A stretch of DNA of 64,000 nucleotides, taken from contig CP038133.1 in the NCBI GenBank assembly GCA_004519485.1, positions 62,001 through 126,000 of the forward strand, written 5' to 3'. The notes below the pieces were generated by a model. The model saw only the letters and a list, made by a program, of their open reading frames with translations, searched no databases and had not been told where the DNA came from. Position 1 is the first letter of the stretch; the number at the start of each line of letters is the position of its first letter. The translations under genes and the position numbers were made by a program. Below, one piece after another: positions 1 to 11,168 of this stretch. This stretch comes from Nannochloropsis oceanica. Taxonomy: Eukaryota > Sar > Eustigmatophyceae > Eustigmatales > Monodopsidaceae.

Positions 1-684
1 CAAAGGCAAAACTGAGGAAAAGAAACGTGGAGCGAATCGATGATTCGAACGAGAATCTCTAAAAAAGAAACGTGAAGCATGAACCAACTTTGATTTTACA
101 CTCCCCTCGTGTTTTTTTTTTCCCTTTTCTCTATCTTCTCCATCTCTATTCCTTGCTTTTCCTCTTCCTCCGATTTTCTCTTGCTCCAACTCCATGCCCC
201 CTCTCCCTATTTCCATCCCTTCCATCCCTCAAAACAGTCCGTGAAAAAATCGCTATTTAGATGCCCGTGATCGGCGATGCACTCTTCCAATTACACACAC
301 AACACTTACACGCATAAGATCTAGATTGAGGGGGGGTGGGAACACCGCATCTCGATTATCTCCTGCACTGTTTCTTCTCCCCCCCTCCTCCCCTTTTCCT
401 TCTTGCCATTCTCTCTACTTTCCAAGAGGCCCTTTGACTTCCTTTTTTTTCACAGTACACACACAAACACACACACACACACAATGTCTCTCTCTCCCTC
501 TCTTTTTCTTTTCAACCCTAAAATTACTTTTGCACATCCTCCCTCCCTCTTCTTCCTCTTCCTCCTTCTTCGTCTCCCTCTCTTCCTCCTTGTGTCCTCT
601 CTTCTCCCCTTCCTCTTTTCCTCTCACCATCCGACACGCCACCGCCACTAAAATGCGTATCTTTTACTTCAAGTGCAACCGCAA
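1..684. other. Pyrimidine-rich flank without a recognised gene
   Basis: This stretch is strongly T/C-rich on the + strand and holds a short AC dinucleotide run near 460-483. It lies downstream of the carboxylase gene that ends at 685. Open frames on either strand are low-complexity Ser/Pro/Leu or Lys/Glu translations of the biased composition, with no domain. It probably contains the 3' untranslated region of the carboxylase and intergenic DNA. Confidence 0.5.
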
Positions 685-3499
685 CTACTGCTTCTGCTTC
701 CTCTCCTTTCCTTCCTCCATCCTTCCCTTTTGCGCGGCAAAATCGAGAATTACCTGGTCAAGCTTCAGACTTGCTCCGACCACTGCCCGGACCTTGGCAA
801 TTCTCGTTTTCATTGGTGCCCTTAATATATTCTGCATCTTCATCGCCTCCACCACCGCGAGCTCCTGCCCTGCCTCCACCTCATCCCCTTCCTCGACTGC
901 CAAGGAAATCAATTGTCCGGGCATGGGGCATTGCAGAAACTCGCTCTTATCCACTTCCAACAAGGGCAGCATGTAGCCCAGAAAACTCTGCTCCTGCGGC
1001 GTGTACACCCGCAACGCCAGGTACGCCCCCCCAAAGAAGAGATCATAGCCCAGGGTATGCGCTCTCAGGCACTGCAATGTCCTCAGCGCTCCGTCCATAT
1101 GGGCTCGAAACAGCGGCTCCCCCAACTCCCAATCAATGTCCGTCACTGCCACCGACCTCGCCTCCCCCTCCTTCCCTCCCTCCACGGGTGTGACCCTGAT
1201 CACCGTCCCCGCCTGCGTGGACGCCGCCGAATCCAGCATCACCTCAAACACCTCCTCCTCCTTCCCCCCCCTCCCACCCCCCAGGTGGACAAACAGCCGT
1301 TCCCCCCCGTGGAGGTCCCCACGCCCGTTACTCGCCAACTGCCCCTCGACCGTTGACAGCGTATCTGCCTTCATCAGATGCATCAACACCGCGGATGCCA
1401 CTGCGTGATCTTTTTCCTGCTCCATCAATTTCACTCCCTTGAATCCCTCGGGAAACTCTTCCGGGATGAACTTCGTCGACGTCGCCCCCTTCTCAAAGCG
1501 CGGATGCCGGGCGAGTTCCTTCAAGAAGCACAAGTTGTGGCTTAGGCCTTGTATCACATACGAATCCAAAGCCTCGTTCAACTTCTTCAACGCCTCTTTC
1601 CTCGTTGTCCCAAACGCGACCAATTTGGAGATCATGGGGTCGTAAAACATCGATATCTCAGCTCCCTCATACACGCCCGTATCGACCCTCACCGCCGGCA
1701 CCCCACTCCCTTCCTCCCCCTCTACCACGGACCCCATCAAGTGTGTAGGCTCGCGATAAGTGATCAACTGGCCGGTGGACGGAAGGAAGCCACGCAGAGG
1801 GTCTTCTGCATACACCCGGGCCTCCATCGCCCACCCCTTGAAGGGGACAGGATTGGAGGTGAGGCGAGGGGGAAGGGCCTCCCCAGCCGCCACCCACAGC
1901 ATGTGCTCGACAAGATCCTCACCCGTGACGTATTCAGTGACGGGATGTTCGACTTGGAGGCGGGTATTCATCTCCAGAAAGTAGAAATTCTTGACAAGGG
2001 GAAAAGGGAGGAGGGAGGGAGGGAGGGAGGGAGGGAGGGAGGGAGGCAAGGAAGGTTAGGGAGAAAGAAGAGACCAATCGCCAGCGGTAGCAGCAGAGCA
2101 CCATTTCAGCCAACCCTCCCTCCCTCCCTCCTTCCCTCCTTCCTTCCCACCCTACCTGCTTCTCATCGACCAAGAATTCCACCGTCCCCGCGCTCCGATA
2201 CTGAACCGCGCGGGCTAGCATGGCAGCCTGCTCCTGCATCGCTTGCCTCGTTTTCGGGGTCAAGAGCATCGAAGGGCTCTCCTCCAGCACCTTCTGATTC
2301 CGCCGCTGGATGCTGCATTCTCGTTCAGGAAAACACGCGACGCCCCCGTGGGTGTCAGCAACGAGCTGGATCTCGATGTGGTGAGGATTTTCAATAAATT
2401 TTTCAACGAAAATTCGGTCGTCCCCGAAGCTTTTCCGCGCCTCCTCTGTCGAGAGCCTAGGTAGGTAGGGAGGGATGTAGGGAGGGAGGGAGGGGTAAGT
2501 TGACACAAACAATTTCGAAATGCAAAAATATGTCGTTGACGATGTTTGATGTTTGTAGGATGAGTAGGTAGGACGAAGGTAGGAGGGAGGAATGGAGGGT
2601 CAGTACAAAAGAAAACTCACCTAAACCCCTCCTTTGCCTCTTGATCATTATAGGCGACCCGCATTCCCTTCCCACCCCCTCCAGCGCTCGCTTTAATCAT
2701 CACAGGGTATCCGATCTCCCCCGCAATCCTCGCTGCCTCCTCCCCGTCTTTTACAATACCCTGATAGCCAGGGACGGTATGCACGCCCGCGGCCAACGCC
2801 AGTTTCTTGCTCGTGATTTTATCACCCATCGCGTCGATGCTGTACTCGGTAGGGCCGATGAAGACAGCTCCCGCTTCCTCTTCCACTGCCTTGGAAAACA
2901 GCTTGTTCTCCGAGAGAAAGCCATAACCGGGGTGCACAGCCTGTGCGCCCGTGGCCTTAATGGCGGCAATAATCTTAGGGATGCTTAGGTAAGACTGCAG
3001 GGACGGCGCAGGGCCGATGCAGATGGCCTCGTCGGCTTGCCGGACGTGTAGGGCATGAGAGTCTGCTTCGCTATAAATGGCGACGGTTTGGATGCCGAGG
3101 CGTTTGCAGGTCCGAATGACGCGGCAGGCGATTTCACCGCGGTTAGCAATGAGAACCTAAGGCAGGGAGGGGAGGAAGGAGGGGTTGAATGAGGGTATTG
3201 CTAGTCGACAACTTGCCGCAAGAAAGCGCTGAGGCTGTTCCTCTTCCATCCTCTCACATTCTTGTTTTTCGTAGCTCTTCAATTGAACGTACCTTGTCAA
3301 ATGGCTTCCGCTTGGCGTGCACCTGTTTGCTCTGTTCCGACACGTGGGAGGAAGAGGGTGACGAGGCGTCCTTTGGAGCGGCCGCGGCGGCGCACATGAA
3401 TCGCATGCCCATCGTCGTCATCACGTTGCTGCTGTTGCTGGGACCAAGCGCGGAGTGAGAACGGAGGCGAATAGTGCCGCGCCGCACAGAGGCCAACAT
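685..3499 (-). CDS. PCCA: Propionyl-CoA carboxylase alpha chain, biotin-containing
   Basis: This subunit carboxylates biotin with ATP and bicarbonate and passes the carboxyl to propionyl-CoA on the beta subunit, giving methylmalonyl-CoA. In this family it works in the mitochondrial matrix. Exons read on the minus strand are 3499-3293, 3156-2621, 2456-2156 and 1989-685, giving 782 residues; all introns are GT-AG and phases match. After a Ser/Arg-rich presequence come the biotin carboxylase start ([10 protein letters not shown]), the ATP-grasp loop ([12 protein letters not shown]), [12 protein letters not shown] and [14 protein letters not shown]. The C-terminal biotinyl domain carries EAMKMQN with the biotin lysine near residue 732. 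The linker ([30 protein letters not shown]) and the MKMQN sequence fit PCCA better than methylcrotonyl-CoA carboxylase. The ATG at 3499 is the first in frame before a targeting-type N-terminus. The third intron holds facing GGGA and CCCT runs. Confidence 0.92.
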
Positions 3500-4076
3500 G
3501 ATGTTTGTTGAGTTTGACGCGGCTTGCCTTGCTTGATGATGGTGATGAAGAGAAGAAAAGACGGTGGCCGCGTCAGGAGAATGTCCGACAAGTTGACCAA
3601 GGCAAGCTGACCGATCGACCTGTGCGTAGAATGAGTCCATGGGGTACATGTGGCATGTCCTGTGTGAGTTGAGGTACTTGCGGAGCGAAAGAAGCGAAGA
3701 AAACGCAAAATCGCTGTCGATCACTGCAACTATTGTAAGAAAGGACACGGATAACCCCTCATCATGGGAAAGAGTCAAACGAGGTGACATATGAAGCATT
3801 ACTCCTCATTATCGGAGCAGGGAGTCACGCTTTACTTGCTGCAATCATTCTTTTAGTAAGTCTCTTGGCCGTACTGGTCGGGCGTCGTACAGTCAGTCCT
3901 TACGTTCCTCCTCCTGCTGCTGCTACTGCTGCTGCTGCTGCTGTTGCTGTTGTGTCTGGTCCTAACCCTTGTTTTGTTCGGCACAATTTGTCGCATGCAC
4001 TCATGTATTGTCATTCAATCGATACTATACATAGTCATCCTCTCTCCTCTCTCTCCATCAGTCCATCTATTTTCCT
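3500..4076. other. Gap between two minus-strand genes
   Basis: These 577 bases separate the stop of the topoisomerase gene from the start of the carboxylase gene, so they hold the topoisomerase 3' end and the carboxylase promoter. A CTG-type trinucleotide run lies near 3910-3950. No coding pattern or RNA gene was seen. Confidence 0.5.
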
Positions 4077-7000
4077 TTACCAAGCATTCTTGGCTCTCTT
4101 ATTACTTCCTCTTCCCCCTCCTCCTCCTCCTCTCCCTCCACCATGACCACCACCTCGCCCATCCCTTGTGCTGGTGTTGCTGCAATTGCTGCTGCTGTTC
4201 TTCTTGTTATTGTTAGTGCTCCGAGTCCAGCCTCCACTTCCTCCTCCTCCCCCACCTTCATTACCTGCTATATTCCACCCCCGCCTCTCGTGCTGCGGCC
4301 CCTCCCCCCTTCCTCCTCCTCTCTCTACGTTCCAACCCCCTCTCACTCCTTCCCCCCCTCCTCCTCCTCCCCCTCTTCCTGACTCATCCGCCCACTGGAA
4401 AAAGCCACACCCACCTTGATCCTTCTGCCCAACCCCGCATACGTAAAACTCCCTCCCTTGATTCGGACCTTCCTTCCTCACTGTCAACTCCTTCGCAGCT
4501 ATCCCACATGTGCACTGAGGTGCCTCCACATCACCGTCCATCCCTCCGCCTCCATCTCTTCCTCCTCCCCTTCCTCCATAGGAGGAGCGGGAGCTATGGG
4601 AAGAGTTGTCGTGTCCTCGTTTGTTGGTGTTCTGGTTGCGGGTCCAGCCCCCCCCCCCTCCTCCTCCTCCTCCTCCACCACCACCACCAAAAGAAGGAAG
4701 AGATGAAGGAGGAGGAATATTCTCGTTACGACGATGCCATCCCCCCCCTCCTGCCTCTCCTCCTCTTCCCCCTCCTTCTCCCCCTTCCCCTCTCCCTCCC
4801 CCAGGCGCTGGACGCGGGAGCGGGTTGAAGACTTCCTCTCCCCCTTCTCTTCCTCCCCTCCCCCCTCCTCTCACCGCAACAGAAGCCAAGGAATCACTAA
4901 ATTTATAAGTACAATGTTCCCGCAGCAATCCGTCGCACAACACACACGCTCGGTACACCTCCTCCGTCCCCGGAGGGACTTTCCTCAAGTCCAATCTCAA
5001 CTCCAACATCTTCACCTCCCCCTTCCCTCCTCCCCTCCCTCCTCCACCTCCTCCTCTGGCACACTCCCTACAAAACGCCCCTTCCAAAACCCTCACCTCC
5101 TTCACGCCTCCCCAGAAATATATCACCCCTTTACATGCAGGAAATCCACGACAGCCCAGCATCCAACCTCTCTCGTTCCTCTTGAGCATCAACTGGTTCT
5201 TCCCCTTACACCCTCCCCTACACGCACACACCGGCTTCTCTCCTCCCTCCACCCCACGAGCCAGAGGACAAGGGAGCATGCCTTCACCCTCCTTCCCTCC
5301 CTCTCTCCCTGTGCAGTTCTGGCACCTCATTTCCTCCATGCTTCCCCCCGGAGGATGACGATAACACCACGGACACATACTATATGGACGACCTCCCACA
5401 CCTCCTTCCCTCCCTCCCTCCCCCCCTCCCTCCGGGGTCATCACTAGCGCCTCAAAGCCACACAGAGGGCACAAAATCGGCGGCTCGTGGACGCTCGGCA
5501 CAGGCACCATCATCCCTCCCTCCCTCACTCTCCCTCCTCCTCCTCCCCCTCCTCGTCTCCGTGAGAACGGCAGCACGTGCACCTCCTCACACACCTCACA
5601 TTCCAACGCCATCACCCCTCCCTTCCCCTCCCCTTCCCTCTTCAAGTCCATCTTCCCTCCACAACGCCCGCAACTTGAAAACCCCCTCCGAGCCAGCACC
5701 ATCCTTACTCCCCCTCTGTCCCCCCCTCCCTCCCCCCGACGTCTAAAATACCTCCCCACCGCCACCAACAGACTCTCTCCCTCCGCCTCACACCGTCCAA
5801 AGCACACCTGCATGGTCTCGAGACACCGCTTCACCATCTCCTCCTTCGTGACCTCCCCTCTCGCTACCCTCTTGCACTCCTTCTCCATCTCAGATCTCAA
5901 TTTAGGCTTTGTCATATCATATCCGATCTCCTCATATCCCTCCACCAACGCCAATCCCAAATTAGTCGGGGTGAACATTCTCTCTCCTCCGCCTGCTGCT
6001 CCTCCTCCTCCTCTACCTCCTGCGGCCGCAACTCGCCCCCCCCGGCCTCCAGCGGCAACCCCCCCTCCTTCCCTTCCTCGTCCTATCTGGTCAGTGGTCG
6101 TGACGTATTTTCTATCGAGGATGGTTTTAATGTGCTGGGCAATGGTGGCATCTGTGCCTATACCCTGACTGTCCATGAGGGTGATGAGGTCGGCTTCGGT
6201 GAGGAGGGAAGGCGGAGTGGTGTGCCCACTCTCCAGCGTCAAGCTGGTGGGAACGAACGACTCGCCCACCTGTTGTGTTAACAAGTGGAAGGATAACGAG
6301 ATGCACTTCGATTTAGAAGAAAAGAGGTAATGGGAGGGAGGGAGGGAGGGAGAGAGAGGTGTACCTGTAGCACGTTCACAGGCAGGGTGGAAGCAGTCCA
6401 ATGTTCCCACCCGTTGTAGACATCCAGCCAATTCCGTTCCTGTGGGGAGGGAGGGAGGGAGGGGGGGAGGGAGGGAGGGAGGGGAGGGAACGAGGGAGGG
6501 AGGGTGAGAAATGCAATATGCTCAGTTGGGACTTTATTAAGGGCAACATGGATCAGAAGATAAATTCTCGAAAACATAAAAGAATGAAAAGGGGCTCGTT
6601 TGAATTAAGAAATGAGTATATCATGTAATTTAGTGAAATGAATGAAGCAGGTTTATAAACAAATCATGAACAAAAATTATTAAAATTAAAATTTACTCGA
6701 TTCATACCTCAATGACGAGTCCCCGTGCTTTGAAGATTTCTCCACCCATGTCGACGGTTACCTGCCCGGAGGAGGGGGAGGGGAGGGAAGGAAGGAAGGA
6801 GGGGGAAAGAGATAGTCAATAAGCACAAGGAATGGTGTCAGGGAGTGAAAGATGGAGGGAGGGAGGGAGGGAGGGAGCACTCACAGAGGTCCTTTGGCCC
6901 TTGGCGTCGTCGGAGCAGCAGGCGAGAAAATGACGAGCCACCAACTCGTAGAGTTTCTGAGAGAAGGTCCGAGGAAGGGAGGGAGGAAGGGGGAAGGGGG

Positions 7001-8765
7001 GAAAGTCAAAGAGTTTGACATCGTTTCTAAGAATTTTTCAACAAAACAATCAAAACTTCAAGCGATAAATAAATCAATTGATAGACAAGCACATATAAAG
7101 TGAAATATTCAAAAAATTGCATTCACATGAAATTAAATAAAATGCACTAAAATAAAAATAGAAATAAAAATAGAAATAAATACCTGCTCATTCGCCCCGC
7201 CCAACTCCTGCGGCGTTGCCCTTTTTGTCGGGTGGATGGGGGGATGGGCCTGGTCATCATTCTGGCCCTCAATGGGGAATCGAAATTTCCCTCCGCCTTC
7301 TCCTCCCCATCCTCCTGCTCCTTCTCCTCCGGGAAAAGGAAGCAACGCCGTGGCATACGCTCCCCACGCCGGATGTCCCTCTTGTTCTCGGATTAGGGTG
7401 GTCAGGTCGGTCTCGCGGGAAAATCGCTCGGTTTCAGTGCGGGGGTAGGAGATGAAGCCTTTGGTATATAGCTCTTCGGCTACCTTCATACAAGTGTCCG
7501 AGTCCATACGGAAGAATCTGTGGTGCAAATCAGGAGGAGGGGGTTCAATATGAAGTTATGAAGGTCTGAAGGTCTGTTTTTGCCTAGGGATTACATTACG
7601 TGCGAGGATAGGAGATAGAGCCTTTCGTAAGGAGTTATTCGGCGGCCTTCATACAAATGCCCGAGTCCACGCGGAAGCATTCCAATGGCAGGGATGGTTG
7701 GAGGGGAGGGAGGGCGGGAGGGAGGGAAGGAGAGAAGGGAAAACATGTCGGAAGATAAATTATTCGGCACCCACCCTCCCTGTCCCCGCCCTTCTTTTCC
7801 TCTCCCTCTCTGACTACTCACTTGGAAGCTTTTTTCTGCAGCTCCACTGTTGACAATGGCTTGGGTCTCAGTTTTCTCTCCGGGCGACAATCCACATGCG
7901 TCACTTTCGCCTCCCCCGCTTCCACAACTATGGTATAGAGCACCACACACGCCGCCTCATCAAACAACCGGACCCGATCCCAATTGAACATCGTCATTCC
8001 CCCCCTCCCTCCCCCCCCTTCACCTTCCGAATAACCCATCTGAATCCTCCAAAACTCCTCCTCCTCAAACCCCTCGATCTTCTTAAACCGATCCACTACA
8101 AAGCCAAGCGTCGGGAACTGGCACGGACCGTAACTGATTGGACCTTCCTCCCCCACGCCCTCGAAACGATTCTGGAGCCTCTTGGTCTGAAATCGCGTGA
8201 AGGCCGCACCAAGGCGCAAGTCGATTTCCATGCGGGCATTCACGGCCTCGGACTGGTGTTTATTCGGTTGTACCAGGTTGTTTAATGCGTGAAAGATCTC
8301 CCTAGGAATGAGGGCGGAGAAGCGGGCGCGATGGACCTGGAGACGAGGGTTTGCTTTTTTGCAGACTTCCAGTACTTCGAATGCGATGTTTTCCCCCTCT
8401 AAGTCGCAGTCAAGCCAGAGGATGAGGCGTTGGCATGCTTTGGCTTCACTTTTAAGGGTCTTTTCGAGGCCTTCTTTGTCTTTGCCTACTTTCTTTTCGA
8501 CAGGAATGGTAAAGAGCTCCCCGGGCTTGCAGGCATCCCACCGTCTGTAGGGCTCAATAAATTCTAACTCATGCAAGTGGCCCAGGACGGAGGTGAAGAC
8601 CATGTCGACGTTTTCGCCATTGATCTGACAACCAAACTCGTAAATCCCGTTGTAACTTGTCCCGCCTGGGCGATGACGAGGCGCAGGGCCTTGTCCGGCG
8701 AGGATGTTGGAGATGCCCTTGGCGACACTGGGTTTCTCAGCCACATTCAGAACTTTGACTGGCAT
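4077..8765 (-). CDS. TOP3A: DNA topoisomerase III alpha (type IA) with zinc-finger/GRF tail
   Basis: A type IA topoisomerase cuts one DNA strand through a tyrosine and passes another; with RecQ helicases it dissolves double Holliday junctions. Six exons on the minus strand: 8765-7822, 7517-7184, 6956-6885, 6761-6708, 6439-6365 and 6269-4077, giving 1223 residues (human TOP3A has about 1000). Toprim motifs are [14 protein letters not shown] at the N-terminus and [10 protein letters not shown]. The active-site tyrosine is in GFISYPRTE, near residue 339. [13 protein letters not shown] and [12 protein letters not shown] follow. The tail is Gly/Arg-rich with several CxxC pairs (for example CGRCGG, CPLCG, CPWC) and a GRF-type finger from about [10 protein letters not shown] to GGCGFFQW. 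The start is the ATG at 8765; the in-frame codon two triplets earlier is GTG. Intron 1 holds a decayed copy of the active-site exon. Confidence 0.93.
7595..7682 (-). pseudogene. Decayed duplicate of a TOP3A active-site exon inside intron 1
   Basis: About 88 bases in intron 1 of the topoisomerase gene align by eye, at roughly 80% identity, with the start of exon 2 (about 7433-7517). In the matching frame the copy reads [14 protein letters not shown], a stop, then [11 protein letters not shown] and another stop, against [27 protein letters not shown] (shown here in two parts: [14 protein letters not shown] and [13 protein letters not shown]) in the live exon. It is therefore a tandem exon duplication that no longer codes, preserved long enough to drift. 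It could be a relic of mutually exclusive exons or simple local duplication. Confidence 0.8.
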
Positions 8766-9433
8766 TTTCACCGTGGCTTTGGAAAGAGGTGAATGGTGGT
8801 GGTGGTGCTAGAGGCGCTGGTGATGAAAGAGGAAGGAGGAAGCCGAGGAGTAGGAGGATCGGGCGGCGGAGTGGATGAAGACTACACCCTAAACGATTGA
8901 TGGCGGCACAGCCAAGGTGATGATAGGTGCCGATCAGACATGCGTGATTGTCGTATCGTTGCCGGTGTGCGTATGCTGTGTGCAAGTGATCGGAATGGGT
9001 TGGTGAAGGAGAAGCGCAGATGATGGGTTGCAAAAGAGAGCGGCAGGAGTGTGGGGGGGAATCCGGCCACGACTGAAGGTGGATGCATGTGAGATGTATG
9101 GGTATTAGTTGTTGTTAACGTAGGTAGGGTTAAGCGGAGTGCACAGGTGGACATAAAAGATGGAAGATGCCACCAGCCGTTACGTGCCCTCTACTAATTC
9201 TTTTCTTCCATCCCCTGCACGCGCCTGAGTTGCAGTGCAATGCGCCATTTTCTTTTCTTTGAAGCCCTCAGCATGAAAAAATCTCAATGAAAATTTATGC
9301 CGGCAAAAGCTTAGAACACCTCTGCCCTTATCATCCTCTATATCTCCCACTCACCCACTATGGCTCAACGCAACGGCCCATCCCCTAAGACTCCAAAAGA
9401 AACAGGTGCACACGCCACACACCTCTTTTGGCC
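8766..9433. promoter_or_regulatory. Divergent gap between TOP3A and the CFAP53-like gene
   Basis: This 668-base gap lies between two gene starts pointing away from each other and so must hold both promoters. An ATG at 9360 opens an 83-codon frame that overlaps the downstream start at 9434 out of frame. If transcription begins before 9360, it would act as an upstream ORF. No clear TATA box was identified. Confidence 0.45.
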
Positions 9434-10894
9434 ATGTATGCGCCTCGCAACCCCAAGGGGCGCGGTCGAAAGACGAAGCTCCCGTCCAAACTTTACAATA
9501 AGAATTTTGTCGCCCATATCAACCCCGCGGCTGCCACAACGAGCACTCCGTCCACTTCCTCCACCTTTTCACCCTTTCTTCCTCAACAAATGCCCACGTC
9601 CCCCGCTCTAATCGACTCTTCATCGACGGGTTTTAAAGATGCCCTCGCCCCAAGCGGTGGCCAAAAGCTTTCCACAACATTGATTCCCTATTTCACTGAC
9701 GACGTGGACGGGAGCCCCCGAAACGTGACGCGGCAAGGCCTCACTCTCCGGCAGCTCTACCAGCTCAAGAAGGACGCCGATGCATGGCACCTCGTGGAAT
9801 GTAAGCGCCGTCAAGATCAAGCAGCTTCTGATATGGCTGCCCGGATGAAGCAACAGGCCGAGAGGCAAGCCTTGTCCAGATGCTACAGCCAACAGGCGCA
9901 CGAGCGGCAAGTCCAAGAAGAGGTCAGCAAGGCCGAATCTCGGGTCTGGGCACGGCAGTTGAAGCAACAGGCTGCAGAAGAGCGGGCGGCTGAGATGGCG
10001 GCACGGACAGCGCACGTGGCGCAAATGGCCGCCTATCGAAGCGAATTTTGCGAGGACATGGAACGCTCAAGGCTCACAAAAATGCAGCAACGTCAAAAGA
10101 AAATCGCGTGCGAGCAAGGGGAGATAGAGACAGCGCGGCGCCTGGCGATGAAAGAAGCTCAAGCGATGCAATGCAAGAGGGAGGCAAATTTGGAGCGAAT
10201 GAAAAGAATTCAGTTGGAAGAGCAGCAGCAGATGCAGGATCGCGCCCGTCGCAAGAATGAGGAAGCGGAGGAGATCAAGAAGTTGGAAAGGGAATGGGTG
10301 GCGGCGCAGGATCAGAAAGACCAAGACCGGCATGCGGCGTTTCAGAAGATTTTGACACAGCAGGAAGCCAAAGAAGCGAAGTTTAGCATGACGACACAAG
10401 AGGCCCTGAAGAGGCAGTTAGAGGAAGATGAACACCGTGCGAGCAAGTACCGTGAGCAAGCCGAAATGGTGCGAGAGGCAGCAGATAATCGGCGTGACAC
10501 CGTGTCTCGGACGGCTGCTCGGGCCCAATTGGAGGCATTGGACCTCGAGATTCGGTTGCAGGCTGAGCGGAAGCGACAGCTCAAGGCCGACGAGCAGGTC
10601 ATTGCGCAAGAAATGCTTTCGCGGGACAAAGCGGCCTATGAGAAGGACTTAGAGATGCAGCGTGCGGCGCGCTTGGCGGTTCAGAAGCACAAGCGATTAC
10701 TCGCGGTACAGATACAGGAGCAACAGCAACAGAACCAACGCATAATCGTCGGCTTTGTTCAGCCCTCGGAGATGGCCCTGAACAAAAGTCTATTCCAGGA
10801 GATCGGCTACGTCTCGCCCGATCCCAAGGCACCTCCCCTGCAATACTTACAGGCATCGGTCACAGATGTTAATAAGGGAGTGCTTGGCGCATGA
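9434..10894 (+). CDS. Coiled-coil TPH-domain protein, CFAP53-like
   Basis: A 486-residue, intron-less protein. After a basic N-terminus (MYAPRNPKGRGRKTKLPSK) and a Ser/Thr/Pro stretch, residues from about 110 to 440 form a near-continuous Lys/Arg/Glu/Gln/Ala-rich helix. This is typical of the trichohyalin-plectin-homology (TPH) family that includes the ciliary proteins CFAP53 and MNS1. The end (KHKRLLAVQIQEQQQQ, then MALNKSLFQEIGY) resembles the CFAP53 C-terminus (YRKQLQMQIAYQQ, later NKMCLDKVQEVL). Known members sit inside axonemal doublet microtubules. The ATG at 9434 was chosen because the longer frame opens only with TTG. Assignment to CFAP53 rather than another TPH protein is inferred from short similarity recalled from memory. 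Confidence 0.65.
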   Translation: MYAPRNPKGRGRKTKLPSKLYNKNFVAHINPAAATTSTPSTSSTFSPFLPQQMPTSPALIDSSSTGFKDALAPSGGQKLSTTLIPYFTDDVDGSPRNVTRQGLTLRQLYQLKKDADAWHLVECKRRQDQAASDMAARMKQQAERQALSRCYSQQAHERQVQEEVSKAESRVWARQLKQQAAEERAAEMAARTAHVAQMAAYRSEFCEDMERSRLTKMQQRQKKIACEQGEIETARRLAMKEAQAMQCKREANLERMKRIQLEEQQQMQDRARRKNEEAEEIKKLEREWVAAQDQKDQDRHAAFQKILTQQEAKEAKFSMTTQEALKRQLEEDEHRASKYREQAEMVREAADNRRDTVSRTAARAQLEALDLEIRLQAERKRQLKADEQVIAQEMLSRDKAAYEKDLEMQRAARLAVQKHKRLLAVQIQEQQQQNQRIIVGFVQPSEMALNKSLFQEIGYVSPDPKAPPLQYLQASVTDVNKGVLGA

Positions 10895-11168
10895 AGAGGC
10901 GTGGTGAGAATGTCTATCATTATATGCAGGTGTGTACGTGCATGGAACATAATGGTGCTAGGAGGCTAAAGGGAAGGAGAGGCGGCTGACGCAGAGTTAG
11001 AGTTATGAGATTTTGAAAAATAGAGACGAAAAACAAAAATACTGCATCGTAAAATGGACTTATTGATGTGTAAAGGATAAAAAAGAGAAGTAAGCACGTT
11101 TTCGCAAAAGCGCGACATGGCCATGTTCAGCATGTCATACACCAGTACATTACTCTTTTCTCCATAAT

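Noticed and set aside
30-60. tRNA-like GATTCGAACGAG sequence
   Set aside because: The bases flanking the T-loop-like heptamer do not pair into a stem, and no acceptor or anticodon arm fits.
685-3499. Methylcrotonyl-CoA carboxylase alpha as the identity of the biotin enzyme
   Set aside because: The biotin segment (EAMKMQN) and the [12 protein letters not shown] linker match propionyl-CoA carboxylase alpha better.
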